The notes: a model not told the origin generated them from the sequence alone. A DNA stretch of 64,000 bases from Erythrophleum ivorense (GCA_026724425.1 JAIUCV010000007.1:21233286-21297285), one strand, 5' to 3'; shown: positions 47,188 to 61,770, numbered from the stretch's first letter. Program-made: numbers and translations.

Positions 47188-50094
47188 TATCGTGGTACAT
47201 ACAAATAGTTATTAGCCAATTACTAAACAAATATAGCAAGATGCCAAGTGGTTGGAATGGAGCATAGCAAGGCCCTAGGAACATAGCTAGGTCCCCCTTA
47301 ACAACTACAACTATTATAATATAGCCAAGTCCATGATAGTACAACAATTAATTTCATATGGCAATACAATGAAAACACGCATGCATGCATAACAAGCAAA
47401 TAAGACTAGTCCAACCAATATGAATGGAATAACCGCCGGTTATCTCAATGAAGCCTAATTGCTTTTCTTTTAGCTACCAATATGTCCCAAGAGCCTATCA
47501 AGCTTAAGACAAGTATAAACAACTATTATACACCCATCATTAAAAGGGAGCCTTATAACCAACAACCAATTATGCCTGGAATCATATACAAAACACTTGC
47601 TCTAGTTTCTAAGGAACCAAATGCACTAAATTGAGCTCCATTCAACAAGGATACATAATGAGTAAGCTCATCCTTTTGCATTTTCACACATCAAGTAGAT
47701 TATCACCAAAAGTAATCCAAGCGGTGAAATTTTAGTGCATACTCATCATAATGGAGCAAAACACTTACCCAACCTTCCAACTAGCTAATTGTAGTTATTT
47801 GAGGCCAAGACAACTTGAATCCATCATGAGTCACTCCCAAAACTCTAATTTTCGCTCATGTGTATAATCCACATCAAAAATCAGTCTAAGAGATGAAATT
47901 TAAGCATCAATGTGCATCAAAATGAAGGAAAATACTTACCTAACAACTCCACTAGCATCCAACATCAAAAATCAAGTAAGAGAACACCTAAAACCTCAAA
48001 TTGCAACCCTAGGACAAAAACAAAAATCCTCCAAATGAGAAGTTCATTTCAAATTGTAGAGAAAGATGAGTAGAGTAAGTTTTTCTTCACTTACCTTATT
48101 AAAATCTTTCATTTTCCCCTAAAATTAGAGTTCCAAAGTTAGCCATCCAACTTCCACTTTCTCTTCCTACATTCTCTAGCACTCTATGTATGTGTGTTTC
48201 AAAATGTGAAGGGAGAGTTAGGGTTTTAGATGGTGTTTTAAGTGAGTTAGGTTATGGGTTGTAGGTTCTAGGCCATAGGTTATTCTACTCTTGATGGGCT
48301 TTAGCTTATTTTCTCTTTTTGGGCTCCTTGAAATTATTTTTAACAATGTCAAACTAATTATTAGGCTTTAAATTAATTTTTCCAAAGTTCCTATAATTAA
48401 TTTTTAAACCAATAATTTCAAATTCCATAATTAAATTTATTTTCCTCTAAAAATTTATAGAATAATTATTTTTCCTTAAAATGCCCAAATAGCTATTTTT
48501 CCTAAAATAATTCATATTTCCTCATTAATCTATAATTAATCCTTAATTGAGATTTTACATCTTTCCTTTAGTTTAAGAATTTTATCCTTAAAATTAGACA
48601 TAGCTTGCTTAATTTACTCTCTATAATCTTCCCTCAATGTTTCCTTTTCTCTCAGGGATTTTTGCTCTTGAGTTAGATCCTCCCCAATTATTTTCACTAA
48701 TGAAATGTTCATAATATGCTACTATTTCACTTTGATATCCATAATTCTCTTAGTCTAATCCCATGTGCCTAAAGGTCGTGTAGATGTACATATCCCCCAC
48801 ATTCTTACTTTGCCTACAACTAGAAAAATCCTAATTAAGTTCCATATAGCCACTAAGCCACCACTATAGCTATGTTCAAGGAACTTAGCTCAAAGAACCC
48901 TTAATTTTTTTTAACTCTTCTAATTTTCTTAAAAATTTCAAAGTACTAATAGTTAACTAGTGAGCTTTAAGTTAACTCTTTCTTCCTCCTAACATTTAGT
49001 CCATTAAAGAAACATTTCCTAAATGCTTAGTCTAACTTTCTTCAATAGATGACATCAAGAGTTATGGGAGAGTTCCACTTAATTAGCCTTATATTATTCA
49101 TCCCTTTAACATCAACATAGGTGGGTAAACCTTATTTCATAACAAGGTTTCACTCATCCTTTACTTGAGGTAACTTGACTCTCTTTTGCCTAACTATCTT
49201 AATTAAAGCAAGTTTTTCCTCTTATAGGGTCATTTAGTCTATGTATCTAAGCCTTATCTTTAGCTCTTATAGAGACATCGCATCACCTCATGTCCTAATA
49301 ATTTTTTCCCAATATAAGTTTTGGAATTCCAATCTATCTTACAAAATCTCATCTTAACCTTAGTGGCACTCTATTATTCCCCTTTTCTCTTAGTAATAAT
49401 TTGGAATGGTTGGAACTAATATGGAGTCCACTCTTGTGACTAGTGCATTTAAAATTATTAGGCATTCTAGGGCTACACCTTTAACATACAAGTCATGAAG
49501 CATAAACTTTAAGTAATAGGCTAGGTTCCCTGATAAAACCTCACCTCAATAGTGGTAGTATGTTACCTAGGGTATCGAGGTCATCCTTTAGGAGTTAGGG
49601 GATGAGTCTTCTTAAGTTTTGCAAGATCATAATCCAAGTAGATGATCCATTGGATCAAATGACTACAATGACCTACATCGAAATAACTTGCCTAAAACAC
49701 CTGAAACCCTCAATCAATGATGGTGATCCATCCTAAACAATCCATTCATTATACTCAAGTGTTATAAAACCCAAGAAGATCCTTAGTAACCTATTCAACA
49801 TTTGTAAAGGTATCACTAGAATCCCATGCATATGATTCTAAGGGTTACCATGATCAATAGGTCTAAGCGTTTCATCTTAAAACTCGATTACTACATGCAT
49901 TAGTAGTCAACTCAGTGATGCCTATACTTGTCCTAAGTCACTTGAGTGTCTTTGTGGATCTTACACCATTATATAGTCCTAAAAAGCTACTCACTCTTAT
50001 AATCATACTTCAAATTGCATGCCTCCTAGGATGTACTAAATTCTTTCTAACTTTCCCTAATGAGACTAAATTTTCATTCTCAGACAATGCCCCG
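47188..50094. other. Old repeat-derived sequence between LTR nests
   Basis: Continuation of the sequence left of copy 1. No protein. Bases 47640-48070 contain three loosely similar blocks around 'aaaacacttacc', 'ccaactagctaat' and 'ccacatcaaaaatcag', suggesting a degenerate repeat. Interrupted at 50095 by LTR copy 3 and resumed after 63196. Confidence 0.4.
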
Positions 50095-53000
50095 TGTAAC
50101 AAACGTAATTTTTGTAAAACGATGAAATGAGTCGTATAAAAGTAAGTCCTCTGAAATGAGCTAGATATGTTTCAAAAAATTTGGGTAGAGTTCTAGGCTA
50201 CTAAAAACAATAATTCCAAGCTCAGATGAAAAGAAAAATAGAGCTAAGATGATGAAACAATTTGTGACAAAAATTGACGAAACATAATAGTATTTTCATA
50301 AATAAATGCAATTTTTGGAAAAACATATAGGGGGATTTCTAAATGGGAAATTTGAGTTGCTCAAGGTTCTCAGAGGATTTAAAAACCATGCAAAGCCCTG
50401 AGACTGGTAAAGCCCCTCCGGTGTATATTTTCTAATGGCAGTGAGCCTGAACTTTGATGAATTCGTTCAGAAAGGTTTTATCTCCAATTTGAGTGATTCC
50501 AACAGTATTTTATTAAATTGGGAACCTAAATTTTATAATGAAAAAGATGGTTCTAAAAAAGGAGCTAAAACGAAGCTGAAACAAAATTTCCATTATGAAA
50601 GGATGAAATTGAATTTTTTGAAAAAGTTTATTTTTTAAAGCTCCCACACACTTCTCCTTTCTTCTCCCACCTTCTTAAGCATGACTTCCTTTGTCCAAAA
50701 TACAGAAAAATAGAAGCTCCTTTAGGCACATAAGAAGAAGAAAAGGGGGAAGAAAAAGGCAAGGAAGATAGGTAAATTCATGAAATTTTATGCTTTTTTT
50801 TCTCTTCTAATCTTGCTCCCCTCCTCTTTTGCTTTCTTTGTATGGTTTTCTTGAGATGTTTGGTTCTATTTTTGGCCCAGAACTTAGAGGGGTAGTTCAA
50901 AAATTTTGAGGAGAGACAAATCAAGAAGAAAAAGCCTTGAAATCACACTTGAAACCAAGGTGAAAGCTTGTTGTGGTTGCTTCTTCTCCTTGCTCCATGG
51001 ATGTGTATAATTCAACCAAGAACAAAACCATATAGAGAGAGGATTTTCTATCCAAAAATAAGAGAGGAACTAGGGTTTTAGACTATGAGGAAGAGGAATA
51101 TGGCAAGAAATTCCAAGAAAAAGCCTATGGAAAACAAGATAGCAAAGTATAGACTTCTTTAGGGTTTTGTAAAATCTAATTTTGTGTGAGTAATTCCTTG
51201 GCTATTTGAATGTTTTCTTGAGCTCCTAAGACCCTTAGCAACCTTCTCAAGTGTGATAGATTTTACATTTGAGCCTTGTGTGACAACATTTCATTTTTGT
51301 GGGAATTAGACAACATTTGAGCCTTGTGTGACAGATTTCATTTTTGGACCTGAGTGAACAGTGACATGACCAAAATTAGAATTTTTGCTAATTTTAAAAA
51401 TTCATCAAATATTCTTTAAACCTCTGAAAATTCTGTTCTTTAACTTTTAAAAAATCTCTCAACAAGTTCTAATTGCATGCCAAATCTTAGATCAAGAAGA
51501 GCTCATTTGGACAAAAAGTGACGTAGAGTTCTAATATGGTCTATTTATGCTTCATATAGGATACCCAAATGTCCAAATAGTTTTTCTTGATGTTTAGCAT
51601 CTCTTGGGCAAGTCTAAAAGTATGATTATGACTTGGATGAATTGTCAAAATGGTCTTAAATCTCATGTATCTCAATTTGGCCATCCTACTTGCATTTATA
51701 CATACTTGCATCAAACTTTCAAGAAGCACAATTTGCCATTACATATTCAAATTAGATTATAGCATTCACATAACATATTATCTTATTTATACATCACATA
51801 TTAATATAGTTATACATGTTCAAGAGGTCATATACTATATACAATAATGGATTACATCATTAGACACCAATATGGCCTTAAAGAACTAAAACTATGCACT
51901 TTGGTGTCAAGCTCTCAATTCTTATGTGGATAACTTCCATTCCCTTGATCTCTTGGTCCACTTAACATGTTAGAACATTGCAGAGGAGGGGATGAGATTC
52001 AAAGAATCCCAATAGCTTATCTCTCATTCAATCATACATAAAGGATGCAAAACAAGTCTTACAAATGCATGCATGGGCATGTTAATATGTGCAAACATTC
52101 AAGAAGTATTTTCAACATTTGAGCAAGTCATACATAGCATACAAAGGCTTGCCAAGCAAGTAGACTAGCCTTACTCGTTTATTTGTGGATTTTGGATTTG
52201 CCTCACCCATTCTTTAAGAGGTTCTTGGACTCAACCTTGCTTTTAGGAATGAACCTCACTTTTAGGAGACTCTTTACTTTATCTCAACCAATTTTAAGGG
52301 TTCTTGGCTCATCCTTACCATGGCTAAGGGTTCTTGGCCTCATCACACTTAAGCAAATCAAAACAAACATCATGAACATCATTTAAAAACAATGCATTAT
52401 CATGGTACCATGGAGTAAGAGCTCATGCTAGAACGCTTTTCATGGCTTGAAATACACATACACACATTCAAAGATAAGTAAAGCAAATAATCATGCATAA
52501 GAGAAAGTGGAGAGAGCTACCTTGGAAGTAAACATACACTTTTCTCCTTGAATCAGTGCTCCCTTTCTCAGCCTCACATACATAAAGGTATAGGAACGAT
52601 TTCTCTTAGCCTAAACACAATTTATGGAAGCTAATTAGGTTCATGAAATTAATTCTAAGGCCATACAACTTGCTCAAACTCTAACTTAACATATGAACCC
52701 CTTTATGGTTCCAAAATGCACCTAATGAAGCAACACCCCTCAAATGAATTATAGGCTCTATTCTTTCCTTTGAAATATGATTCTTGACTCCTTTTAAGCC
52801 TCTTGGAGTCATCACACAATTAAAACCAAGAGCCTAACTACATGTTGCTTCTTTAGGTCATATTATGGAACATAAAGCACTAACTCATTCTTTAAGCTTT
52901 ATAAATTTTTTTCAAGGCTTCCACTCATATTCATTCATCATATATGACTCAAAAATGGGCTTGGAACAAATTAAAACTATCCCTAGGTACATGAACCTCT

Positions 53001-54736
53001 CTTGGCGGAACCAATGCTAGGTTTTAGGCTTCATAGACTTTGCTTTATTTTCTTAATGGAAGAAGCACATAGGGAGACTTCTAGGGATCTTAGGAGCTCA
53101 TTCAAACACTTATTTAGGCATAGGAATTAAGAGATCAAATCAGATTTTGGAAGGAACACTTGAAACCCTAGAAATTACATCTTGAATCTCTATGGTTATT
53201 TGTTAATTCTCTTTGCATATTCTTAATCTCCACACCCTTGGTTCTACCTAAAAACTAAGTCCTCCTAGGGTTTCTTAAGTGGGGCAAAATGGTGGAGGAA
53301 AAGGAGCAAGGGGTAGCAACAATGGAAGAAGAAATTACCTTGTTTTCTTGCTTTTTCTTACTTGAATCTTGTCTTCTTTGGGCTCTTCGCTTCAAATCTA
53401 AATTTTTCCTTTAAAACAGATTTATAAACTTCATTATAATCATAAGAAAGAAAGGGAAATGGGGAAAAGGGGGTTTGGAAAGGAGAAAGCATGAAAAAAT
53501 ACTAAATTTTCATACCTTTTAGCTTGAATTTTGTAATATTCGATTCTCCGAAAACCAGAGAAAACATGAGAAACATAACATACGATTTTTTCGTAAACGA
53601 ACAAAATTCACCAGATACAAAAAGAAGTTCCCTAAGATGATGTAGTTAAGGTCCCAAAAAATTTGGGAAGCATTCTAGACTTCTAAATATGAGAACCCCA
53701 GGCTCAGACGAAAAGAAAAATGGAGCTAGAATGAAGAAATAATTTCTTATGAAAAGCTTATGAAACGTAATGGCATTTTTGTAATTTTGAGAAAATTTTG
53801 GAATTCACACAAGATGGATTTTTAAATGAAATTTTTGAGTTCTCTAGAGTTCTCAGAGGCCCTAAAAACCATGAAAAGCTCCGAGACAGTTAAAACCTCT
53901 CCAGTGGACATTTTCTAATGTCAGTTGACCCGAACTTTGACTGATTCATTCGGGAAGGTTTTAGCTTCAATTTGAGTGATTCCAAAGGCATTTTACTAAA
54001 TTGGGAACCTAAATTTCATAATGGAAAAGATGGTTCTCAAAAAGGAGCTAAAACAAAAGAGAAACAAAAATACCAAGAATAAAAGGCAAAATGGGAATTT
54101 TTGAAAAGTGTAACTTATTCCCACCTATATATATATATGATGTACCCTTTTTCTCCCTTCATTATGCACGACCATGTTCTGCCCAAAACCAGAAGAAAAC
54201 CCCAGGGGATGAGGCACACAAGAGGAGGAAGAAAAGGAGGAGAAATTCAAGGTAGGAAGGTATGGATTTTCATGGTTTTTCATGCTCTTTCTCTTCCAAA
54301 CCTTTTCTCCTTCATTATCCTTTGTTTCCTATGATTAAAATGAAGTTTATAAATATGTTTTAAGAGAGAAATTGAGGGGAAAATTCGGATTTGAAGAGAG
54401 GAGCTCAAAGAACACAAGATTCAAGTGAGAAAAAGTAAAAAAGCAAGGTAATTTCTCTTCCTATGATTGTCATCTTTGGTTCCCTTCTCCACCATTTCTC
54501 CTCACTTGAGAAAACCCTAGGAGGTGATGATTTTTAGGCAGAACCAAGCATGAATCTAAGGAAAAAGGGTGTGGAGATTAAGAATATGCAAAGGGAATTA
54601 TAAAAAAACCATTAGATTTCAAGATGCAAATTCTAGGGTTTTGTGTGCACTTTCCAAAATCTGATTTCATATGATAATTCCTAAGCCTAATTAAGAGTTT
54701 AAATGAGCTCCTAAGATCCCTAAGATGCTCCCTACA

Positions 54737-57633
54737 TGTAACATCTTAATTTCTAGCTCATACCCATCATGCCCACATACTCATGTACACATGCTAAACA
54801 TACAAGGAGGTTATTCACTCTACCTTGATGTTTCTTCTACATGGCATTATGCATGGGTAGATATCCACTTTAAAGTCACATGGACCGGGTGAGTTCTTTC
54901 TATGCATCCTCATGCTTAGTTGCACTATTAAGACTTATTTCAATCCCAAAAATATGCTTTAAACTCATGGAAAGCAAAAAGGGATATGAGACATGCATTT
55001 TCGTTCTTGGCAGATTTTGCTTCATTTCTGGGCTGAGTTTAAAATTCATAACTAAATACAGAAAAATCGTAACTATATGATCTCAGTCATTCTATAAATC
55101 TTAGGACGTATAATTTATGCTAAAAATATGTAGAAGTCTCAATATCTCATGTACAAGGCGTTTGACATCCGGAATCATTCACTGGTCAGAGGGGGTTTTG
55201 TTACTGTCACAGCTTACTGATATGGACTTTGAAAATGTCTAACTAATTCCAAAAAAATCCAATGCTTACAAACGATATCACTATGGAAATATGTGGATGT
55301 TAGCTAGAGAAGAAAAATGTATCCAGATCATTTTACGAAGCCAAACTCCTGGAAATCGATGAAACAGTACTTCGGGTCTGGCTGGGTTACTAATACTGGG
55401 CAGGAACTTCGAAATTTTATATCTTCCTCTCTAGACCTCCAAATGATGTGCTTCTAGTTCCTACAAGTCACTGTGACCATCTAGTTTCTGTGTATAAAAT
55501 TTCGTAGCCATTGGACTACGTTTGCCCCTCGGATGACACAATTCCCAAACTAACCAAATAAACAGTGTTTTCTGAAATCCGAATTTCTGATGCCAACTTT
55601 GGAAAATCATAGAAAATGCTATAGACCTCCAAATGATATGAAATCTAGCTTCCCAAAAAGGTCTATACATGATCTAGTTACATGTCAAATTTCAGAGCAA
55701 GAAGAGGTCATATGGTTAACCTTTGACATCATGTGCAAAAAGTCACTTTCTTGGCTAAAAATGGGACTCATGGGGTCCAATCTTGGTTCTTCTACCTCTA
55801 TGACTCTTTGAGAACATGAGAAAGCATCTATAAGGGTCATCAATCATGGCTCAAGTGTCTAACAACCTAGATTGGAGAAACTCACTACCCCATGCCCACT
55901 TATGCACTCATATGGCCTATGCTAACATTGAGCATTTCACATCAAATTTGCCTCTTCATTCACAATAGCCTCATTCTCATACATTCATCATACATACATT
56001 AACTTGACAACATTCATAAAGGCTACATCATATACATTGTAAATTTACAACTCTTGTCTCATATACAACATATTTACAAGAAACTCTTTGCAAATCTTCA
56101 TTACTTTCCCTAACTTCAAGCTTGGTGGCTCCCATCTCTAGCCTCACTTGGTCCACCTAGCATGTTTGGATGGTGGAGAGGGAGGGTGAGATTCAAAGAA
56201 TCCCAATAGCTCATCTCTTATTCAATCATACATATATAGCATGCAAACAAGTCTCACCATGCATGTATGGCATGTTAGCATATAAAACCATAATGAAAAC
56301 ATTTGCAATATGTGAATTGACCATGCATAAAAGAAAGACATTCTTAACATGTGAGTAGGCCATACATAACATTTAGAAGCTTGCCAAGTATATGGATTAG
56401 CCTCACCCACTCACTTGTGGATTTTGGACTTGCCTCACCCATTCTTAAGAGATTCTTGGACTCAACCCTTACTCTTTGGGAGTCAACCTCGCTTTTGGGA
56501 GACTCTTTACTTTGTCTCAACCAACTTAAAGGTTTGGCTCATCCTCACCATGGCTAAAGGGTTATTGGCCTTTCCATTTCTCAAGTAAACCAAACAAATC
56601 ACATAAATCATCATTTCAATTCATAATGTATCATCATGCTAACACACTTCTCATAACTCATATCCTACATACATACAAGTAAGACAATGTAAACACACAA
56701 TTATGCATGAAGGAAGGTGGAGAGAGCTACCTTATTAGCTATTGCCAACTTTCTCTTTCAACTTGTCTCCTCCCTTGTGGGTTTCACAACCACTTCTAGA
56801 TGGGAGAGCTTCTCTTGAGCCTAACCACACAAGAAGCATGGAATTAATTCTTTAACACTTAATTCTTAAGCTAGGGATCTCTTCTAAAACCCTACTAAGC
56901 CTCTCAAGCTAGGGTTCTTTCTCTCACTAGAATCTATTAGCTATCCTCTCTCTTTCTCAAATTCGCAAGCTCTTTTAGAAGGGAAAGCAAGAAAAAGAAG
57001 ACTACATAACTTCTAACCTCCCTCAAGAGTGGTTTCCCACTCCCTCTCTTCTGAACCAAGCTCAAGACCTAACTATCTTAGATATCAAAACCGTAGAAAG
57101 AGAGGGGAAGGGGAGAAGAGTAACATGCTAAGAGAAAAGCCATGGAAATCCTTACCTTTCTTGTTCTTCCTTCCTCTTCTAAGCTTCTCTCTCTCTCCCT
57201 CGCCTTTTTCTCTCTCTTAAAGTGAGCTTGAGTCGGTTGGAAGAAGAAAGAAGAGATTTGGAGGCTTTTAAAAAGTCAAATTCTCTTTTTCTCGCTTTTT
57301 CGGACTGACCTCGCTATAGCGAGCTATTGCCCTCGCTACGGCGAGCTCATATTTGTTCCAGATCTCTGCCTTCGTTATGGCATCGCTACGGCGAGCAACT
57401 CTCTGGATGTTGTATGGAATGCCCGCACTCGCTATAGCTAGGAGCATTTTCGCTATTTTGAGAAGGCATTCTCGCTATAGCTAGGCCATTTCTCGCTATG
57501 GCGAGAAGCTGAATTCGTTATAGCCGGGCTATGGCGAGAAAACTTAGAATTTTCGGCCCTTCGAAAATTTCAGCTTTTTCCTTTCCTTTTCTTTTCTCAT
57601 TTCTTTTCTTCTTCTTTATTTTTCCTGACTGTT
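54737..57633 (-). mobile_element. Solo LTR copy 5 (innermost, inverted, palindrome-bearing)
   Basis: 2897 bp, + strand from TGTAACATCTTAATTTC to ...CCTGACTGTTACA, inserted in copy 4 in the opposite orientation. Flanks ctaca and ctaat match in three of five bases. It resembles LTR A most closely: same length class and the same CTCGCTATAGCGAG cluster near the right end. As it lies innermost it should be the youngest of this nest, and its terminal heptamers are intact. Confidence 0.8.
57305..57545. repeat. CTCGCTATAGCGAG palindrome cluster in LTR copy 5
   Basis: The perfect palindrome occurs at ~57311. Variants follow: ctcgctacggcgag, cgctacggcgagc, ctcgctatagctag, ttcgctattttgag, ctcgctatagctag, ctcgctatggcgag, ttcgttatagccgg and ctatggcgag. 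Order and spacing match LTR A, so the array was inherited from a common ancestor. Variants change tat-to-acg in the centre but keep the two CGC/GCG arms, suggesting the arms matter. Confidence 0.85.
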
Positions 57634-60600
57634 ACACTAATGCTTCCTCCTTCAAGAAAACAAAGAGAATTCCAATGAGGCCAAAAAGGGGCATAGTCTC
57701 TGCCAGGCATGGATGGAGTAGTTAGGGCGAGTTTTAAATTTTTTCAAACCCATTTTTGTGTCATATATGATGAATGAATATGAGGGAAGGCCTTGGAAAA
57801 AATTTAGAACTCATAGAAAGTGATTTGGTGCCTTAGGTTCCATATTATGACCTAAAGAAGCAACATGATGTTAGGCTCTTTTTTTTAATTGTGTGATAAT
57901 TCCAAGAGGCTTAAAAGGAGTCAAGAATCATATTTGAAAAGAAAGAATGGAGCTTAGAAATTTTTTGAGGGGTGTTGCTTCATTAGGTGCATTTATGAAC
58001 CATAATGGAGCCTATAAAGTAATCTAGTATCTAAGCAAGTTGTATGACTTTAGAGTTTGTTTCATGAACCTAATTGGCTCCCATAAATTGTATCTAGGCC
58101 AAAAGAAACCATCTCCACCAATTTGTGGGTGTGTGGCCGAAAGAGGAGGCTTGAATCCAAAGGGAAAAGTGTGTGATTGTGTGCAAGGTAGCTTTTTTCA
58201 CCTTCTCTCACGCATGGATGTATGTTTAGCTTGTCTTAGAATATGTGTATGTGTATTTTCAAGCTATGAAAAGTATGCTAGCATGATTTTATATGCCATG
58301 ATTTTATGATGTCATGTTATGTTTTCAAATGAATGTATGATATTTGATGAGTTTGCTTGAGTGTGGAGAGGCTAAGAACTCTTGACCATGGTGAGGATGA
58401 GCCAAACACTTGGTGAACTCTTGAGCTTGGTTGAGATAAAGTAAAGAGTCTCCTAAAAGCAAAGTGGGCTCCTAAGAGTATGGTTGAGTCCAAAGCTCTT
58501 AAAGAATGGGTGAGGCAAATCCAAAATCCATGAGGAAAAGTGTGAGGCTAATCCAAACACTTGGTGAGCTCTTGAATGTCTTGTATGACTTGTTCACATG
58601 CTAAGCTTGCTTCTTGAATGTTCATGATTTGTATTATGTCCATGCATACATTTTTAAGACTTGCTTTGCATATATTATGTATGATTGAAAGGGAGATGAG
58701 CTATTGGGATTCTTTGAATCTCATTCCCTTCTCTCTAATAATCTCACATGCTAGGTGGACTAAGTGGATATGTTAATGGGAGCCAACAACATTGAAGGAA
58801 GAAGATTGACATCCATATGTCTAGCATTTTCATTTTAAAGCCATAATGAACCATAATGATGTATATGAATGTTGTAAATGGTTTATAAACCTTGAGACAT
58901 ATGTAATTATGCTATTATATGAAGTAGAAATGAAACTATGTGTTATATGAATGATGGAATGTGAATTGAGTATGTATGGCAAAGATGGCTTCATGAATTA
59001 GTTTATGGAAATGTGTATATGTGTGCATGGAAAGGCCAAAATGAGATGCATGGGGTTTGGGACCATTTTGGCAGCTCACACAAGTCTTAAATGTACTTGT
59101 AGACTTGCCCAAAAGGTGCCACAACCAAGGAAAAGCCATTTGGCAATTTTGGTACCTCATATGGAGCCAAAATTGACCATTATGGAATCCTATATCACTT
59201 TTTGGCCAAATGAGTTAGTCTTAATCTGAGATTTGGCATACAATTAGGTCTCATTGAGAGCTTTTTGGAAACCTAAAGATTATAATTTTTGAAGGTCTAT
59301 AGAATATTTGATGATTTTTTAAAGTTGGCTAATTTTCTAGTTTTGGTCTGCTGCATTATTCATTTGGTTTGAAATTGAATTCTATCCCACAAGGCTCAAA
59401 TGATGTCTAATTGCCACAAAATTTTATACAGAGAAACTAGATATTCATAGTGACCTACTAGAAGTACCTCATTTGGAGGTTGAGAGCGAGATATGAATTT
59501 TTGAACATTTTGTCTAGTATAAGAAATTTTGCCTGACCAGAGGTATTGTTCCATTGAATTTCGAGATTTGGGCTTGATGAACTGGTCTAGAGATATTTTT
59601 TTTCTCTAGCTAACATCCACAGATTTCTAGATTGGTATCATTTGCATGGATTGGATTTTTCTGAAATTAATTGAACATTTTTAAAGTTTTCTGCAGAATT
59701 CTATATCAGTTCCAGGATGTAGTCCAACCTTAGGGCCATTTTGGATGTCAAATGTCCCTGTGATGGAACTTATGGTTAGGGCATATTTTTAGTGTGAAGT
59801 AGACATCCATAACTTTCCAAAATGGCCAAGATTGTATGATTTTAATTTTTTTATATTTAGTTCTGATTTTCCAAAGTTTGGTCAAAACAAGGAGCAAATT
59901 TGGCCGAAATTAATCAAGCCCATTTCATGCTTCATTTCAATTTTCATGAGTTGTGGGCATGATTTTGTGATGCAAATGAGTTGTAATGATGTATTTAAAT
60001 ATGAGGATACATAGAATGAGCCCACACAGTCCAGTGACACCGATTGTAATTTTTAAGTATGATGCAACACAAATAAACCCATTATTTTCGATTCCTTTCA
60101 TGTGCTCTCATGGAAATGATGATGTGAAGCTTATGAATATTATGAAATGAGCTAGAATTTATGGTGTTACAAATTTCTCTTCCTCTTCTTCTTCCTTTTG
60201 TGTGCCTTATCCTAGGACTTCTTTCTTTGGTTTAGGGCAAAAACATATGAAGCTACATGAGGGTGAGAGTGGGGCACCACTTATATATAGAAAGGAGGAA
60301 GAAAAACTTTAAAAAATTCTCGTTTTGCCCTTCGTTCTTAGCATTTTCATTTTTAATTTGTTTTAGCTCATTTTTTAAAACTGTATTTTCCATGAAGATT
60401 TTTAGGTTTCCAATTTAGTAAAATACCTTTGGAATCACTCAAATTGGAACTAAAATCTTCTCGAACAAATCCATCAAAGTTCAGGTGCACCAACGTTGGA
60501 AGACATCCATCGAAGGGGCTTTAGTTGTCCCAAACCTTCCCATGGTTTTTAAGGCCTCTGAGAATCTTGGGAAATTCAAAACTTTCATTTAAAAAGTCCT

Positions 60601-61424
60601 CTTATGAGAATTCTAAAATTTGCTCAAAATAACGAAAATGCCCTTGCATTTTGTCAATCCTTTCGTTTAAATTCATTTCTTCATTCTAGCTCTATTTTTT
60701 TCTGTTTGAGCCTGGGATTCTCATTTTTAGGAGTCGAGAATGCTTTCCAAATTTTTTGGGATGTTAACTAAATCATTTAGGGGGACTTGCTTTTGTATCC
60801 GATGAATTTCGTTTGTTGATGGAGAAATCGTACTCTACGTTTCTCACATTTTCTCTCATTTTTAGAGAATCAGATCTTACAAAAAGGGAAAGAAAAGAAT
60901 TAAGGAAAGCTTGCATAAATCCAAGGTAGCTCTCCACCTCATTCTCCTTGCATTCTTATGTGCATATGTATGTTATTGTATGCTTGTGTGTGTTCTTGTG
61001 ACTTGATGATATGCCATTTGATGCCTTGACATTACATTGGTGCCAATATGTCTTCTTGAATGGCTATGGTTGTGGAAATGTCTCCTAAGGGTGAGGTGAT
61101 GACAAAAGTCCCTTAATGAAGGTGAGGAGATACCAAAAGTCTTATGGCATAGGTGAGATAAGGCCAAAAGTCTCTTCGAAGGGTGAGGCCAAGTCAAAAG
61201 TCTCTAGGCCAAGAGTGAGGCAAATTCAAAAGTCCTAGAAATAGGGTGAAGCAAAACCAAAAGTCCAAAGAGCATGATCTTGACTTGAATGTGAATAAGT
61301 GGCATGGAAGTTGTGACTTTGCACACTTTATGATTGATAAATCTTCTATATGCCTTGAATGTATGTCTGAATGGGTGTGTGAGCTATTGAGGTTCAAGGA
61401 ATCTCACTCCCCTTCTTGAAGAAA

Positions 61425-61770
61425 AATAGCAAATAAAGTACTTAATAAAGTTAATGTTAACAGTTAGCATGTTTAAAAGAGAGCCTTATTTACTTTTTTT
61501 TTTCATTATTTAGGATTCTTGATTGATTTAACTTTTAAGTTTATTTTGAATATACCCTGGATAAAGGAGATTTCTTTTAGGAAGAGTATATATGTGGGAG
61601 TGAATTGGATCACTAAGCATATCGGCATTTATTGGATCGTCAAGGTGGTATTGTGGTATTACTTGTATTTAGATAATTTGATAAGCATCACCTTATTTAA
61701 GGATTATTTGGGAAAAATGTTAAGAAGCACTATTACTACATTAGATGCTCTATGAAAAGGAAATACTTTG
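61425..61770. other. Unrelated ~340-bp insert in LTR copy 3
   Basis: Copies 1 and 2 go directly from the 'aatctcactcccc' block to the 'ggtgttcaagaactaagag' block. Copy 3 has extra sequence between 'cttcttgaag' and 'cctcttaacatgatt'. It is not recognised. One frame is open for 78 codons but resembles no family I know. Confidence 0.5.

Larger units (their letters stand above)
53532..60171 (+). mobile_element. Solo LTR copy 4 (nested in copy 6)
   Basis: Starts TGTAATATTCGATTCTCC and ends AATTTATGGTGTTACA. A perfect 5-bp duplication AATTT flanks it (53527-53531 and 60172-60176). Without the nested copy 5 it is ~3.74 kb. It is collinear with copy 2, with the same blocks at 53860, 58200, 58700 and 59040. 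Confidence 0.9.
51265..60881 (-). mobile_element. Solo LTR copy 6, inverted, nested in copy 3 (left end lost)
   Basis: Two parts, 51265-53531 and 60177-60881, read in the orientation opposite to copies 1-4 and join across copy 4. The right end 'gagaatcagatcttaca' is the inverse of the TGTAACA... start. About 790 bp at its left end are absent compared with copy 2, together with part of copy 3, so one deletion removed the junction. A 48-bp tandem duplication ('gagccttgtgtgaca' at 51271 and 51319) marks the scar. Confidence 0.7.
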
